Of a DNA stretch of 64,000 bases, positions 20,487 through 31,428 are shown in pieces. The stretch is from the NCBI GenBank assembly GCA_039105265.1, contig JAPFFF010000027.1, positions 992,001 to 1,056,000 of the forward strand. Reading direction: 5' to 3'. Position 1 is the first letter of the stretch, and every line of letters starts with the position of its first letter. Source of the DNA: Tritrichomonas musculus. Its lineage: Eukaryota; Parabasalia; Tritrichomonadida; Tritrichomonadidae. Made by a program: the position numbers and the translations under genes. The notes beneath the pieces are model-generated. The model searched no databases, was not told where the DNA came from, and saw only the letters and a program-made list of their open reading frames with translations.

Positions 20487-23116
20487 TTATTTAATCTGTT
20501 CTTCAAATAAATCTTTGAACATACGTGTGAATTCATTTGCCCATTTAACTGCTGTTTTCTCAACTGATAGCACTGAATTGTAAGCATTTTCACGCATTTT
20601 ATCATAATCTTGCCTATTGTTAATATACAATTCATATGCTCTGTCAATTGCCATTATGAAGTCCTTTTTTTTATGGTCTTCAAACAAGATTCCATTTCCA
20701 TTCTTATTCTCTTTATTGAACTCAAAGACAGTATCCTTCAATCCACCTGTTTTGTAAGCAATGACAGGGCATTTTGAAAGGAAAGCTTCTTGAGGGAGCA
20801 TTCCAGAAGGTTCAAATAAACTTGGAATCAATTGATAATCCGCAGCATGTATAACTGCAACTTCATCATTAAAACCACCAAGAATTGATCTGAACTGTAA
20901 TGGATACTTCATATCAAGACTAGTTAATTTTTGACAATCTGAATAATCTCCATAAAAATTCTTGATTCCAACAATGAATTGCATTTTATCATGCTTTTTA
21001 ATCAGCTCTTCAAAGCAGTCTACAATTAAAGAAATACCACTTTGAATGGAGAAATCACCAATAAATACAAAGAGACATGCATCATATAATTTTTCATATT
21101 CTTGTGATTTTTCTTTCTCATAAAGATAGAAGTACTTGTTTTGGATATTTTTCTTGAGTTAGCATTTCTTTTCCATATTTAAAAGCAATTTTTTACGATC
21201 TTCAATATTGACGCCAGTGAGACAAGCAAATGGATTTGTAAATTTTCTCAACAAATCTCAGTATGGAGAAGATTCAAGAAGATTTTGTCGATATGTTTCA
21301 GATATTGTTCCCCATTGGTCAGATGTCATTAAAGCTGAACGAGAAGGATCGATAATTGAGGTTTCATTAGCAACAATATAGTCACCAAGAAGGCCTTTAG
21401 CCATTTTTAAAAGAAATTTTTCATTCTCTTCAGTATAGATTTTTCCTTGATATCCTTCTTCTAGGGAGTGAATGACATGCATGAAAAGGATATCACCGAA
21501 TATGTTAGCGAACTTTACCCTCGCAATTGCTGGTATGAGTCCAGTTAGCCAATCATTTGTAACAATTAATCGTGGCATTTTTTCAAAGAATTGAAACATT
21601 AACTCTAAAGAAGCACTAGCTAATGTTAATATGATATCAAATTTTTCATAGTTATTTACTAATGGATAGGGTTCTGAGAATAAATCTGGATGATGCAAAA
21701 ACCAACATTTAACCCCATCAACATTACCAGTATGAACACCAATTTCATAAGGTTTACTAACAAAAACATAAATGTTTTGTATGTATTTAATTCCATACTT
21801 TTTCAGGTAATCATGCTCTCCTTTTTTGTTCTTATCATAATATGGTGAAATTACCTGAACATTAACACCGATTTTCACAAGTTCTTTGGCAAGCTCCCAA
21901 ATCATTTTTGACATTGATCCAATGGTGGTAAAAACACCAAGTTCTGAAGTGACAAGTACAATGCAACCAAGATTATTATTTTTATACACTTTTTCTTCAC
22001 GAATTGTATCTTCTTTATTTCTATTTGCGAGACAATTGTCAAAGACTTCAATATCCTCCATTTTCTGGCTTATTTTTTCTGAATCTGTTTCTTTATTAAC
22101 ATCTCTTGCTGATATCGTATCCCCATTTCCATTCAATTCCGAATTATCTGAATATGGAGATAAAAGCATTTCATTTGTAATCTTATTAAATGGATCAAAT
22201 GATTTTTCTTTATTTTCAATATAATTAATATAATTCTTGAACTCATTTTCATTAACACCTTTCATAAACTTTTGGTCCTTTAATTCTTCAACAATTTGCT
22301 CAAATGTAGGCCTATTATATTCTTCTTGGGCCCAGCATCTAGTTATGAGATCTTTATAGGCTTCTGAATTATTTGAGTCTGGAAATGTAGGTCGCTCTCC
22401 TCTGGAAACTTTAGTTATTATTGAACAAAATGAACATCCTTTAAACGGCGGTTCCCCTGGAAAAAGTATTTCATAGAGAATTACTCCAAAAGCATAAACA
22501 TCACCAGCTTTTCCGTAATAATTATTGTCTGAGAATGTTTCAGGAGGAGTGTATAAAGCGGTTCCTTTGAGATGCATTGATGATCTGGTGATATCATTTT
22601 CAAGATGTTTCGATAACCCAAAATCTGCAATCTTGGGAAATAAATATTCATCTTCAAAAATATTTGATGGTTTTAAATTCCGATGAATATAACCATTCTT
22701 GTGCAAATATGACATTCCAGAAGCAATACCATATATATTAATTAGTTTTTTTGTTTCATTCCAGTTATAAGCTGAAATTTTATGTCTTTCATTATGTATG
22801 AGATGAGATAATGTGAGATTTGGACAATATTCCATTATTAAAACTGGATTTTCTTCATTATTAAAATTGAAGGGACTGTATCCTATTAATTTAAGAATTG
22901 ATGGGTGTTTAAATTGCGAAAAAATGCTTATTTCACGTTTTTCATAAAGAAGACGATTTGGAAAGAGAGATATATTATAATTTGACACTTTTGCTACATA
23001 TATTTTTCCAGTGCTCTTTTGTTGAACTTTGTATACATTACGATAGTTCCACAACCGATAATTTCTCCTTTTTTAAAATCTGAAATATCTAATCGAATTC
23101 TATCTAAATACGACAT
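20487..23116 (-). pseudogene. Protein kinase fused to GT5 glycogen/starch synthase-like domain, disrupted
   Basis: One host gene of about 877 codons, read on the minus strand from an ATG at 23116 (MSYLDRIRLDISDFKKGEII). The N-terminal part is a TKL-like kinase: YVAKVSNY lysine, DFGLSK, GTALYTPPETFSD. Its catalytic loop reads IHRNLKPSN, with Asn for the catalytic Asp, so it was probably a pseudokinase already. From about residue 370 follows a GT5-like half: VLVTSELGVFTTIGSMSKM, QVISPYYDKN, PRLIVTNDWLTGLIP. The C-terminal half has IPSLFEPSGMLPQEAF and IAYKTGGLKDTVFEF, the nucleotide-sugar side of GT5 enzymes. The frame is broken by a one-base shift in the glycine loop near 23045 and two in-frame stops near 21255 and 21138. 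Codons remain clearly selected elsewhere, so the damage looks recent, or partly sequencing error. Confidence 0.85.
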
Positions 23117-23458
23117 TACATTAAATTTGACATGTCAAATTTAAACACATTCAATAACTTTTTCAATACATAAACTATTCAAATAAATAACAATAATTTT
23201 GACAACACATTTGACCATAACTGAAGGTCAATTTTAAAGAAAATTTTGATTAAAATATCGATTCATTAATAAGAAATCTGTTTTCTTTTTAAAAACTTTA
23301 AAGCTTAATGATTCAAACAAATTTGCTTAATTGCTCGCTGATTGATTAAAATTGCAATTGATTAAAAAAATTTTTTTTTTTTTTAAATTGATTAAAAATC
23401 TACGAAAAAGATAAAACTAAATAACAATTTTTATAACGATAAATACAAAATAATAAAA
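23117..23458. other. Intergenic, nothing recognised
   Basis: About 340 bp of A+T-rich DNA between two minus-strand genes, with a poly(T) run near 23370. TAACGATA occurs at 23434-23441, just downstream of the CFAP58 stop, where it is unlikely to be a promoter site. Confidence 0.45.
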
Positions 23459-26400
23459 TTACAATGGTCCAAAGTATGGTCCAACTGTTGGTTTGATGAC
23501 AGATTTAGGCTTCCAACTCGAATTTGGTAAAGCTGATGAATTTGGCCTTGATGACGGCTTTGACGCAGCAGAAGGAGGCTGTCTTGGCTCTTCTTTTGCT
23601 CTTCTCGCACTTAATTGTGAATTGTGAAATTCAATACGAGGCGTGTTAACCGACTCTTCCTGCTTTTTCAATGCCACTTTTCCTGCTTTAATATGCTTTT
23701 TCCGCGGCGTTTTCAATTCTTTTCCATTTTGAGCCGATCTTTTATTATTTAGCTGCGTCGTAATCTCAACTGTTGCAAAATTAGGAACATTATTAACATC
23801 AACATTATTATTGATAGTTGGTTTAGAGTTAATGGCAGATGAAGGTCGAATTTTGACCTTCATATTTGTAGCAGTTAAATTTGTTTTCATGCTCGATTTT
23901 GGTCGAGTATTCGTTAAATTTTTATCACTACGTGATGAAATAGGCTCAGTTTCATCAGTTTTGGCTTCTGTTAAAAAGAATCGAGGAGTTTGAACTTTGG
24001 AATTATTAATATTATTCTCAGGATTGATATTAAAACCACCTCCAAGGCGTGTTTTGTCCAATCCAGTAACAGTATGGTGTTTTTGATAAGGAAGGTTCAT
24101 CATTATTTGTTTTCGGATATTTGGTGTTGCAATATATCCTTGCTTCAATTTATTCCGTAATAATTCGATGGCTTCGGCAATTTCTTGCCTTTGCTGAATA
24201 GTATCTTCGATTTCTTTCTTGATGGCTTCAATCTCTTTTTCTTTGGAGGCAAGATCGTTCTTGTAAACATTAATAGCGTTTATACCATTCATAATTTTAC
24301 AACCTTTAATAGTGGCTTTTCCAGATTTAATTTGCTGCATTAAATTTTGCTTTTGTTCGTCTAATTTCATTTGCTCTCTTTGAACCTCTTCAATTTTCGT
24401 CTTTAAATAATCAACTAATTGAATTTTTTTGTAGTGTTCAGGATGGATATGCTTCATTAGGGTCCATCTATGAACGTTTTGCGGATGATAAAATTCACTT
24501 ATGCAAGCATTTTTGAACTCTCGCTCTCTTGCAACTTGGGTTTCAAGTCTAACAATAAGAACTTTTAAATTGGCAATTGCTGCTATTTTTTTACTGAGAT
24601 ATTGATATTTTGAAACAGCTTTTTCAAGTTCTTCACCAAGAACACCAGTTTGTTTTGCCAATTCAATTGCTGCTAGTTGTTTATTCCTTAATTCATTTGA
24701 AAGCGTGATTGAATTTTGAGTATCTTTATCAATTGAATCGTTTTTTGCATGAATCTGATTATGAATAATTCTTTTCATTTCTTTTATGTTAAAAATTTCT
24801 CCTTTAGCAGATTGAATATCTTTTCTAGCTTCTTCGAGAATTAGACGAAGTTTTTGGCCTTCAGCTTTATATCCGACAATTGTGGCAAGGGCTTGGGTGT
24901 ACATTTCGTTTGTAACATTGATGAATGATTGTAGTGTTTGAATCTGCTTTTCGAAACCTCTGGTTTGAAAATGAGTATTGATAATATCTTCAGCTTGCTG
25001 GCTTTTTTTCTGTTTAAGCTCCTCAACTGCTTTAATTTGCTCATTTAACTGCTTTTGCCAGTTTTCATTATCTCGCTCAATAGCAATTACTCGAGTTGCA
25101 AGATGATCTCTTTCATAACGCGTTTCTCTATTCAAAATATCATGATCATGTAAACTTTTGGAGAGTTTTTTCAAATTTTCTTCTGCATTATCATTTTCCA
25201 TTTTTAGCAATTTGATATTATCATCAAAACGTAAAAGTTGTGTTTTAATATTGTTAGCACGCTCGATAAATATCATCATCTCCTTTTCATAATTTGCAGA
25301 AGTAAAATCTTGCTGTTGTATTTCTTTTTTCTTAGATGAAAGATTAGCTTTAACAAGTTTGTTCATATTTTTCTCTTGCTCTGTTACAGCTTTAGCTTCA
25401 TCGATTTGAACATTGATATTTTGTATCATACGACTTGTTGAATCTGCTTCTCTTGTTATTTCGTGATTTTTTGCTGAAGTAAAAGCTACTTTTCTGTTCA
25501 TTTTAGTAATCTCAAACCCACTATCTTTCTTTTTTTGCTGTAAAGCTGTAAGATTTCCATGTACAGTTTCACTTTTTTCTGTGACTTCGTCGAATTCTTT
25601 TTGATTAATATCTAATAGCTGGTTGAGTTCAGAAATAGAAGTTTGTAATTTATCGAGATCCTGCATTGCTCTATCTGTATTTACACTAGTGTAGTGTATT
25701 TTGTTTTCTAATTTTGAATTCATTCGCAATAACTGATCCCTCTTATAAATTTTGCTATGAAGAGAACGAGTAACCTTCTCTGATTCATTTTTGTATTGAA
25801 TTTCAATATCTCTTTGATTTTGCAGCTCTTGCCTGAGCTGCCATAACTGTTTTTTGAGCAAACCCATATCACGTATAATTTTCTCACCATTTAAAGTCAA
25901 TTCATTATTTTCTTTTTGAACTTGATCTATTTCTTTTCGAATTACGTCATTTGATGCTTTAATTTCAGCATAATTATCTTCTTCGATTTTGATTGTTTCT
26001 TCAATTAATTGAATTTGGTCGCCTGCTCTGATTGTTGCTTCTTTATTTTTTTCTGTTTGATTGCGGATATCTTCAGTATCTCTATTAATTTTTTTCATTT
26101 CTTCAGTTTGGCATTTCGCCTCGTTATCATAATTTAATAAATCTAGTTGAAGTTGCTTTGCATTGTTTTCGTTTTTGCTCTGTTCGGCAACCATACTTGA
26201 TAACTCTCCAATCTTTTTTTTTAGTCCTTCGCATAAATCTTTTGCCCAAACTTCTTTAGCTTGCGAAACTGAGACAAGACCAAGAACTTTTTCGTAACTG
26301 GCCTTGTATTTTTCAATTTCCAAAGTATCGTTTTCGCTCATTTTTAATAAAGATTGGACTCGAGTTGCATTTGATATAATTTGTTGATTTAAATTTTGAA

Positions 26401-26587
26401 CAACTTTAGCTAATTCTTGATTTTTTTTATGCGAATCGATAAGAAGTGTGCGTAATTGGCGAAATACGTTTCCATAATTACCGATATACGAGTATTGAGC
26501 TAATTCTCTGAAAATTACATTAAAATCTGTTTCGATAGAGGTAATTTCATCATCTAAATTTGGAGGTCCTTGCTTTTTTTCCTCCAT
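23459..26587 (-). CDS. CFAP58: Cilia- and flagella-associated protein 58 (CFAP58)
   Basis: A 1042-residue, almost entirely coiled-coil protein. CFAP58 is an axonemal/basal-body component needed for flagellar assembly and motility. The head (to about 60) is short, then heptad-rich helix runs to about 860. The best family signature is near 690-740: the segment FYHPQNVHRWTLMKHIHPEH followed by YKKIQLVDYLKTKIEEVQRE, which matches the conserved CFAP58 C-terminal block. Residues 870-1042 are a basic Ser/Pro/Thr-rich, probably disordered extension (SARRAKEEPRQPPSAASKPS) that I do not know from animal homologues and that could bind microtubules. The assignment fits a multiflagellate protist. TAACGATT lies about 31-38 bp upstream of the ATG. 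Confidence 0.85.
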   Translation of the reverse strand: MEEKKQGPPNLDDEITSIETDFNVIFRELAQYSYIGNYGNVFRQLRTLLIDSHKKNQELAKVVQNLNQQIISNATRVQSLLKMSENDTLEIEKYKASYEKVLGLVSVSQAKEVWAKDLCEGLKKKIGELSSMVAEQSKNENNAKQLQLDLLNYDNEAKCQTEEMKKINRDTEDIRNQTEKNKEATIRAGDQIQLIEETIKIEEDNYAEIKASNDVIRKEIDQVQKENNELTLNGEKIIRDMGLLKKQLWQLRQELQNQRDIEIQYKNESEKVTRSLHSKIYKRDQLLRMNSKLENKIHYTSVNTDRAMQDLDKLQTSISELNQLLDINQKEFDEVTEKSETVHGNLTALQQKKKDSGFEITKMNRKVAFTSAKNHEITREADSTSRMIQNINVQIDEAKAVTEQEKNMNKLVKANLSSKKKEIQQQDFTSANYEKEMMIFIERANNIKTQLLRFDDNIKLLKMENDNAEENLKKLSKSLHDHDILNRETRYERDHLATRVIAIERDNENWQKQLNEQIKAVEELKQKKSQQAEDIINTHFQTRGFEKQIQTLQSFINVTNEMYTQALATIVGYKAEGQKLRLILEEARKDIQSAKGEIFNIKEMKRIIHNQIHAKNDSIDKDTQNSITLSNELRNKQLAAIELAKQTGVLGEELEKAVSKYQYLSKKIAAIANLKVLIVRLETQVAREREFKNACISEFYHPQNVHRWTLMKHIHPEHYKKIQLVDYLKTKIEEVQREQMKLDEQKQNLMQQIKSGKATIKGCKIMNGINAINVYKNDLASKEKEIEAIKKEIEDTIQQRQEIAEAIELLRNKLKQGYIATPNIRKQIMMNLPYQKHHTVTGLDKTRLGGGFNINPENNINNSKVQTPRFFLTEAKTDETEPISSRSDKNLTNTRPKSSMKTNLTATNMKVKIRPSSAINSKPTINNNVDVNNVPNFATVEITTQLNNKRSAQNGKELKTPRKKHIKAGKVALKKQEESVNTPRIEFHNSQLSARRAKEEPRQPPSAASKPSSRPNSSALPNSSWKPKSVIKPTVGPYFGPL

Positions 26588-27184
26588 ATAGACTGATATA
26601 TGCGTTTAATAAATAAATAACGATTTTTTTTTTCTAACAACATTGTTAACCAATTTTTTATAAGCTTTTTGAATCAAACAAATAATTTAAATTTCAACAT
26701 ATATAGGTAAAATTTTAAAACAAAATTATTTATTCCAATTAAATTAAAAACAATCAAGATATATACATATACAAAAATTTAAAACATATCTTTTTAATTA
26801 TTAAACGCCTTGGTCAAATATTTATGTGTAAATAAACGGTTTTAAAAACATATGAATACATATATCTTTATATATTGAAAACATTATGTTTTATATATAT
26901 ATGTATTTGCAAGTTACTGTAATCATTTATTAAAACAACAATTTCATAATGGGCTTCCTTAAAATAATTAGAAATTTTGATTCTTTTACCCCCAACTCGC
27001 TACCATTGGCCATTTTTTTGGGGTAATAGATGAATAAGAAAATAAACCCTTTTTGATAATTTCAAGTTATGGCAATCTTGAATTTCAATATTTAGGTAGA
27101 AATAAATTTGATTTTATTAATAATTGTGGCGATTTCATTATCACATGATTTTTATTATATTCAATTTTGGCGTTTTCCACAGAC
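26588..27184. other. Intergenic, promoter of CFAP58 and spacer
   Basis: A+T-rich spacer. Near 26989-27032 there is an unusually G+C-rich patch whose TTACCCC and GGGGTAA ends could form a 7-bp stem. No coding sequence is seen. Confidence 0.4.
26618..26625 (-). promoter_or_regulatory. Myb-type TAACGATT motif upstream of CFAP58
   Basis: The plus strand reads TAACGATT, 31-38 bp before the CFAP58 ATG. It matches seven of eight positions of the Myb recognition element TAACGATA known from a Trichomonas vaginalis adhesin promoter. Function is inferred from position. Confidence 0.4.
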
Positions 27185-28370
27185 ATCTATTCAAATGAAC
27201 GATACTTGATGGAATCAACAGAAATCAACAGACGAATGAGAAAAATCAAAATCACAAATCGTTTTTATCTCTGATCGTTCTGAAAATTCAATCACTTTCA
27301 ATTTGTTTGCAAATGAGAATGAGTTTTCTGCATTTTTTGAGACGTGTGGTTGGATCTAAAATCTCTCAATTAATGTATTCACTCTCAAATTCAACTTTTT
27401 CAATATTTTTGCAATTTGTGAACGCGTGCGAAGCAATGTTCTTAATAAACGATGGAATCGTCACTTTTCTGATGCGGTGAGGAGCAAAGAGAAAGACATC
27501 AAAAATATCACTTGCACAATCTGATTTCACAAGAACAAATTCTTTATAAATTTTCATGAATTTTCTCTTTTCTATTCAAATATTTTGATCTCTTTCATTT
27601 TGGACATATTGTTGTTCCATCCTTTTCTTAAGTTCGACACACGATGGAACACAAATACTTTTAATTTGAGATCTATAAAAAGATGATGATTTATCAATCT
27701 CACAAAAATCTGATTCTTCTTTGATAATTTAACTTTTTAAATATCCACTGAAGAAGAACGCCGATTCATCTGACACGTTTTTGAATCGTGATTGAAACAT
27801 GATGTGAATAGAAAAACAATTATTGACTAATTTCTCTCAATTTTGATTCCTCAAATTCAATGCGTTTAATGTGTGAACTTTTAAAATGCTGATTTATCAA
27901 TTCTCGCAACTTTCTTTGGAATGCAAATCTTTTCAAGTGATGAATTCATAAATACAAACTTGCCAATTGACTCTAATTCTGAGTTTTCTTCAAATTCGAT
28001 GTTGTGAAGTGACTTTGGTCCACCTAATGCAAAAGGTGCAATTTTTTTTATAGCTTCTTCATCTTCTAAAATATTGATCAAACTCAATTGAATCGTGATT
28101 TTCCTCAGTATTGAGCGCATAAATGCGTATTCTCCTCAATTGAGCGAGCGCTCTTTGAATCTTCAAATTATATTATTACAATTAATTCATTCGATTCGTT
28201 TAGAATTGAATGTAGTATACATTACTTCACTTCGCTCTGTACTATTTTGGAAAACACCTGCTGTTCCTTCTTTTTCATCTAAAACATACAAAAAAACAGT
28301 TACGTTCAACTTTCTTGATGTTTTCTTTCAAGCAAGCTTTCTACAATTTATGTCTATGTTTCATTGAATT
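27185..28370 (-). pseudogene. Decayed BspA-type leucine-rich-repeat gene
   Basis: Minus-strand remnants in several frames show BspA (TpLRR) repeats, typical of large trichomonad surface and cytoplasmic families. At 27881-28120: EEAIKKIAPFALGGPKSLHN and GKFVFMNSSLEKICIPKKVA. At 27366-27557: IRKVTIPSFIKNIASHAFTN, then CKNIEKVEFESEY. Around 27190-27340: NAENSFSFANKLKVIEFSER. The repeats are separated by frameshifts and stops, and no stretch longer than about 80 codons is open. Repeat consensus residues (Ile-Pro, Ala-Phe, Cys-x-x-Leu) are still plain, so decay is moderate. It is followed upstream by Sel1-like remains; the two might once have belonged to separate genes. Confidence 0.75.
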
Positions 28371-28399
28371 TGAATTCACTGTCAAATCCGTTATTATTA

Positions 28400-28900
28400 A
28401 ATAGAACGTTAATTATTTTGACGATAAATAAATGATGAGAAATTGAAAATGAATGTTTAGAGATATGAAAATGCTTTTTGAACATTATTGTGATCAAATC
28501 GAAGTTTAAAATACTCCGATCTCAATTTTCATTCGATGAATAAAAGTTCCCTATGAAAAATAATGCATCCTCATTATTTTGTTTTGCTGATAATTTTATA
28601 AATTTCATTGCATTATGTAAATCTCGATCAATGCCATATCCATATTGTTAATTTCAACTGCCATTTCATAAAAAATTCTTCCTTTTTCTAAGAAATTCAA
28701 CTGTAGAATAAAGATTATTTCTCAACCAATATGGCATTGTAGCAATAGCCCCAGTTCCTTTAGTTCAAATTTTACTCATTAGTAATAATAATAATCTTTA
28801 TATTGCCAATTTATTTAATGCATATTCAATTTCACTCCAATGTCCAAAAGTTTTCGAATTAAAAAAAAGATTTCTATCTGTTATAAAAACGTCCTCGTTT
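28400..28900 (-). pseudogene. Sel1-like repeat gene fragment
   Basis: On the minus strand, out-of-frame pieces recall Sel1/TPR repeats: LHNAMKFIKLSAKQNNEDAL followed by FFIGNF, and GRIFYEMAVEINNMDMALIE. These have the Ala/Gly spacing of Sel1 repeats (AxxxYxxAAxxGxxxA). Several stops and shifts interrupt it. Trichomonads have many Sel1-repeat kinases and this is probably a scrap of one, but the parent family is an inference. Confidence 0.5.
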
Positions 28901-28997
28901 GAATTTATCAAAATCAACCTGCTCTATAAAATATATAATAATAATAAAAACTGCAGTTTTTTTTTTTTTTTACTTGATAAAAAACTTTTTTTATAAC

Positions 28998-31382
28998 TTA
29001 TCCTGTATAATAGCTTTTTGAAGCAGTAGGGAACCTAAGTAAGTCGTTCTTATTGATTTTAAACTGAAATCCAAAATGATCTTCAAGGCTACTTACAAAC
29101 TCGAGGACTTCTTTTTCATTTAAGTTCAACTCGCAAAATCTTTTGAAGTCTGACGGCGCGACAGTGAAGAGGACGTTTTCCATTTCCTTGATCCATTGGT
29201 AGTGCCCGATATTAGAAGCGAACACCAGGCACACGAAATTTGAACCAATAATTTTTCTTGCCTCGATTATCAAATCTTTTCCATTTAAATCTTTTCCAGC
29301 ATTTGTGATTAGTTTGAACATATTCTTCTTTTTCTTTCTAATTAAATTCAGAGCATCATTTACAGAATTTTTACTGTACACGTTGACCTCCATTTTTTTT
29401 GAGAGGTCTTTGAAATAATTAGAATTTTCAGAATTATCAATGTTATCGTCTTTCCATAGAATAAAATGATCTTTTCTCATCACAGTGAATGAATACACTG
29501 GAATTATTTGGTATTTATTAGGGAAAACAAATTCTTCAGCAGAAAGATAATTTTTTTCTTTATCAGTTGCTTTGATTGGAGTGAAACCAGTCGAACTTCC
29601 AACAATTGCATGATTAATTCCATAGCTACTTGTGATTGCTGGACCAATTTTCTTTCCAGAATGAGACATGTCGAGGCATTCGCCAACATTCATTGTATCA
29701 TAAACTGACAAACAACAAAAAACATGTGTTTTTTGATTGAAGTTTAAAAAACAATAACCATTGGCATACATCGATGCATAGAAAAGATTCTCGGTCGAAT
29801 AAATGCCTTTTCCGTAGAAGCCTGAATCTAGAAAATGTGTCATTTCATCTTGTCCTGGCATCTTAAAATGCTCTTTTACAATGCTCTGGTGATAATCTAG
29901 TTTGGTTCCATGGTACAAATAGGCAACTTTTCTTCGACTGGCTGGAATATTATTTTTAATCGTTTCAAACTTTTCGATATTTCGGTTAGCTATGACGGTT
30001 TGGGCTACAATGATCATTTCAAATTCATTATTTATGATGTCTTCACGAATTTGTTTTTCTACTTGTTTGAAGATATCTTCATGATTGAATAAAAACTTCC
30101 AATTCTTTTTGGTTTTCTCTTTATGTAGATTGCTTAGAACTTCTTCTTTGATGTCTTCAAGCTCAATCTCGTTGAGTTCATATGTATTCTGAAGAAGATT
30201 TAATGATGGCTTGTTATATTCTTCTTGTATCTTCTGATTATCAGGAACATTGATTAATGGTTCATCAACAAGGTTTCCAATAACAGATTTGCCAACTGTT
30301 GACTTTAATTTAGTTTTAATATCGCTGACAAAATTTTTGACTTTATCAATAGCTTTTTTGCCTAATTTTTTGATTTGAAGAAATGCAATTTTTAATAAAG
30401 TACAGCCTTTTTCTACACCTAATATTACAATTTCGTCACCAAGAAGATCTTCTAGTTCAGAAAAATCGATTTCACTAGGTAAAAGATCAAATTTTAAAGT
30501 TACTGTTGGAATGAAATTATCATATGGAAGGTTAATCGGAATGGAGTCTTCAATTATATTTGGTGTAATGAAGTCATCTTCTCCTTGCATGTTGTTAATG
30601 ATTTCTGTACTTAAAAGTGGAGAATCAAATATCTCTTTGACAAAATTTTTTTTATTCTGCTTGTGATATTCATCAGAATTGGCTACACTCAACTGCTGTG
30701 ATGATTGGTAATCGTTATAATGTTGACGACAAAGAAACAAGCCTTTTGTAATACAAACGAAATCTTGTAATTTACAGGTTGAATCAAAAACTTTTTCGCA
30801 GTTCATGCATTTGACACAATGCTTGTGATATGGATATCCTGAATAATAAACCCTATCGTTTTCGTCTGTAGGTTGTTCGCATTTAATACAATTAATATTC
30901 TTTTGCCATACAATTGGATTCTTAATTAAATCATTGTAAATATTGGAATTACTGTTTACTAGATTTGGATTTGATGTTTGAAAAGTATCTAATGGGTTAA
31001 GTTTGACTTCTGCTGCTGTCTTATATTTTTCTGGATTTAAATACATATCAGCTTTAATCTGTACTGAATTAGGCGATTGGTTGTTTTCTGTCGAATGGTT
31101 CTCTATAGAAGAATTATCATTATCAATATTCGCAGTTGTCTCTCCTGCAAAATTAGGAAATTTTTTTCGTACTTCATTCTTTTTATTATCTGGAAGTTTC
31201 GAATCATCGATAATTTGTTGAGCATATTTGTCATAATCGATATCGTAAAATTTTTCTAAATGAATTGCATCGAATATATGATCTTTTACTTGATTAATTG
31301 CCAATTTGACAAGCATTTTTGGTTTTTCATTGATCAAAATATTAATATTTCTCAGAAGATCATCATTCGACATTCTTGCCAA
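28998..31382 (-). CDS. LIM-domain PARP-type ADP-ribosyltransferase
   Basis: A 794-residue fusion. Residues about 165-225 are a LIM zinc-binding domain (CIKCEQP, HKHCVKCMNCEKVF, LFLCRQHY). From about 485 to 630 a PARP catalytic fold is visible: LYHGTKLDYH with the NAD-binding His, SGFYGKGIYSTENLFYASMY with the conserved Gly and Tyr, VGECLDMS, and a final strand AEEFVFPNKYQIIPVYSF whose Glu is at the HYE triad position. The linker has amphipathic helices. The last 150 residues form another alpha/beta domain (VYSKNSVNDALNLIRKKKKN, then CLVFASNIGHYQWIKEMEN) that I cannot name. It could transfer ADP-ribose to proteins, with LIM as the targeting domain; mono- versus poly-activity cannot be judged. 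TAACGATA lies about 40-46 bp upstream. Confidence 0.82.
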   Translation of the reverse strand: MARMSNDDLLRNINILINEKPKMLVKLAINQVKDHIFDAIHLEKFYDIDYDKYAQQIIDDSKLPDNKKNEVRKKFPNFAGETTANIDNDNSSIENHSTENNQSPNSVQIKADMYLNPEKYKTAAEVKLNPLDTFQTSNPNLVNSNSNIYNDLIKNPIVWQKNINCIKCEQPTDENDRVYYSGYPYHKHCVKCMNCEKVFDSTCKLQDFVCITKGLFLCRQHYNDYQSSQQLSVANSDEYHKQNKKNFVKEIFDSPLLSTEIINNMQGEDDFITPNIIEDSIPINLPYDNFIPTVTLKFDLLPSEIDFSELEDLLGDEIVILGVEKGCTLLKIAFLQIKKLGKKAIDKVKNFVSDIKTKLKSTVGKSVIGNLVDEPLINVPDNQKIQEEYNKPSLNLLQNTYELNEIELEDIKEEVLSNLHKEKTKKNWKFLFNHEDIFKQVEKQIREDIINNEFEMIIVAQTVIANRNIEKFETIKNNIPASRRKVAYLYHGTKLDYHQSIVKEHFKMPGQDEMTHFLDSGFYGKGIYSTENLFYASMYANGYCFLNFNQKTHVFCCLSVYDTMNVGECLDMSHSGKKIGPAITSSYGINHAIVGSSTGFTPIKATDKEKNYLSAEEFVFPNKYQIIPVYSFTVMRKDHFILWKDDNIDNSENSNYFKDLSKKMEVNVYSKNSVNDALNLIRKKKKNMFKLITNAGKDLNGKDLIIEARKIIGSNFVCLVFASNIGHYQWIKEMENVLFTVAPSDFKRFCELNLNEKEVLEFVSSLEDHFGFQFKINKNDLLRFPTASKSYYTG

Positions 31383-31420
31383 AATTGAATTAAAATTTTA
31401 AAATAGAGTTTACAATAAAA

Positions 31421-31428
31421 TAACGATA
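31421..31428 (-). promoter_or_regulatory. Myb-type TAACGATA motif and palindrome upstream of LIM-PARP gene
   Basis: An exact TAACGATA, the T. vaginalis Myb recognition element, lies about 40-46 bp before the ATG. It is followed at 31430-31445 by the perfect 16-bp palindrome CATTCAATATTGAATG. A role as activator or repressor site is inferred. Confidence 0.45.
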
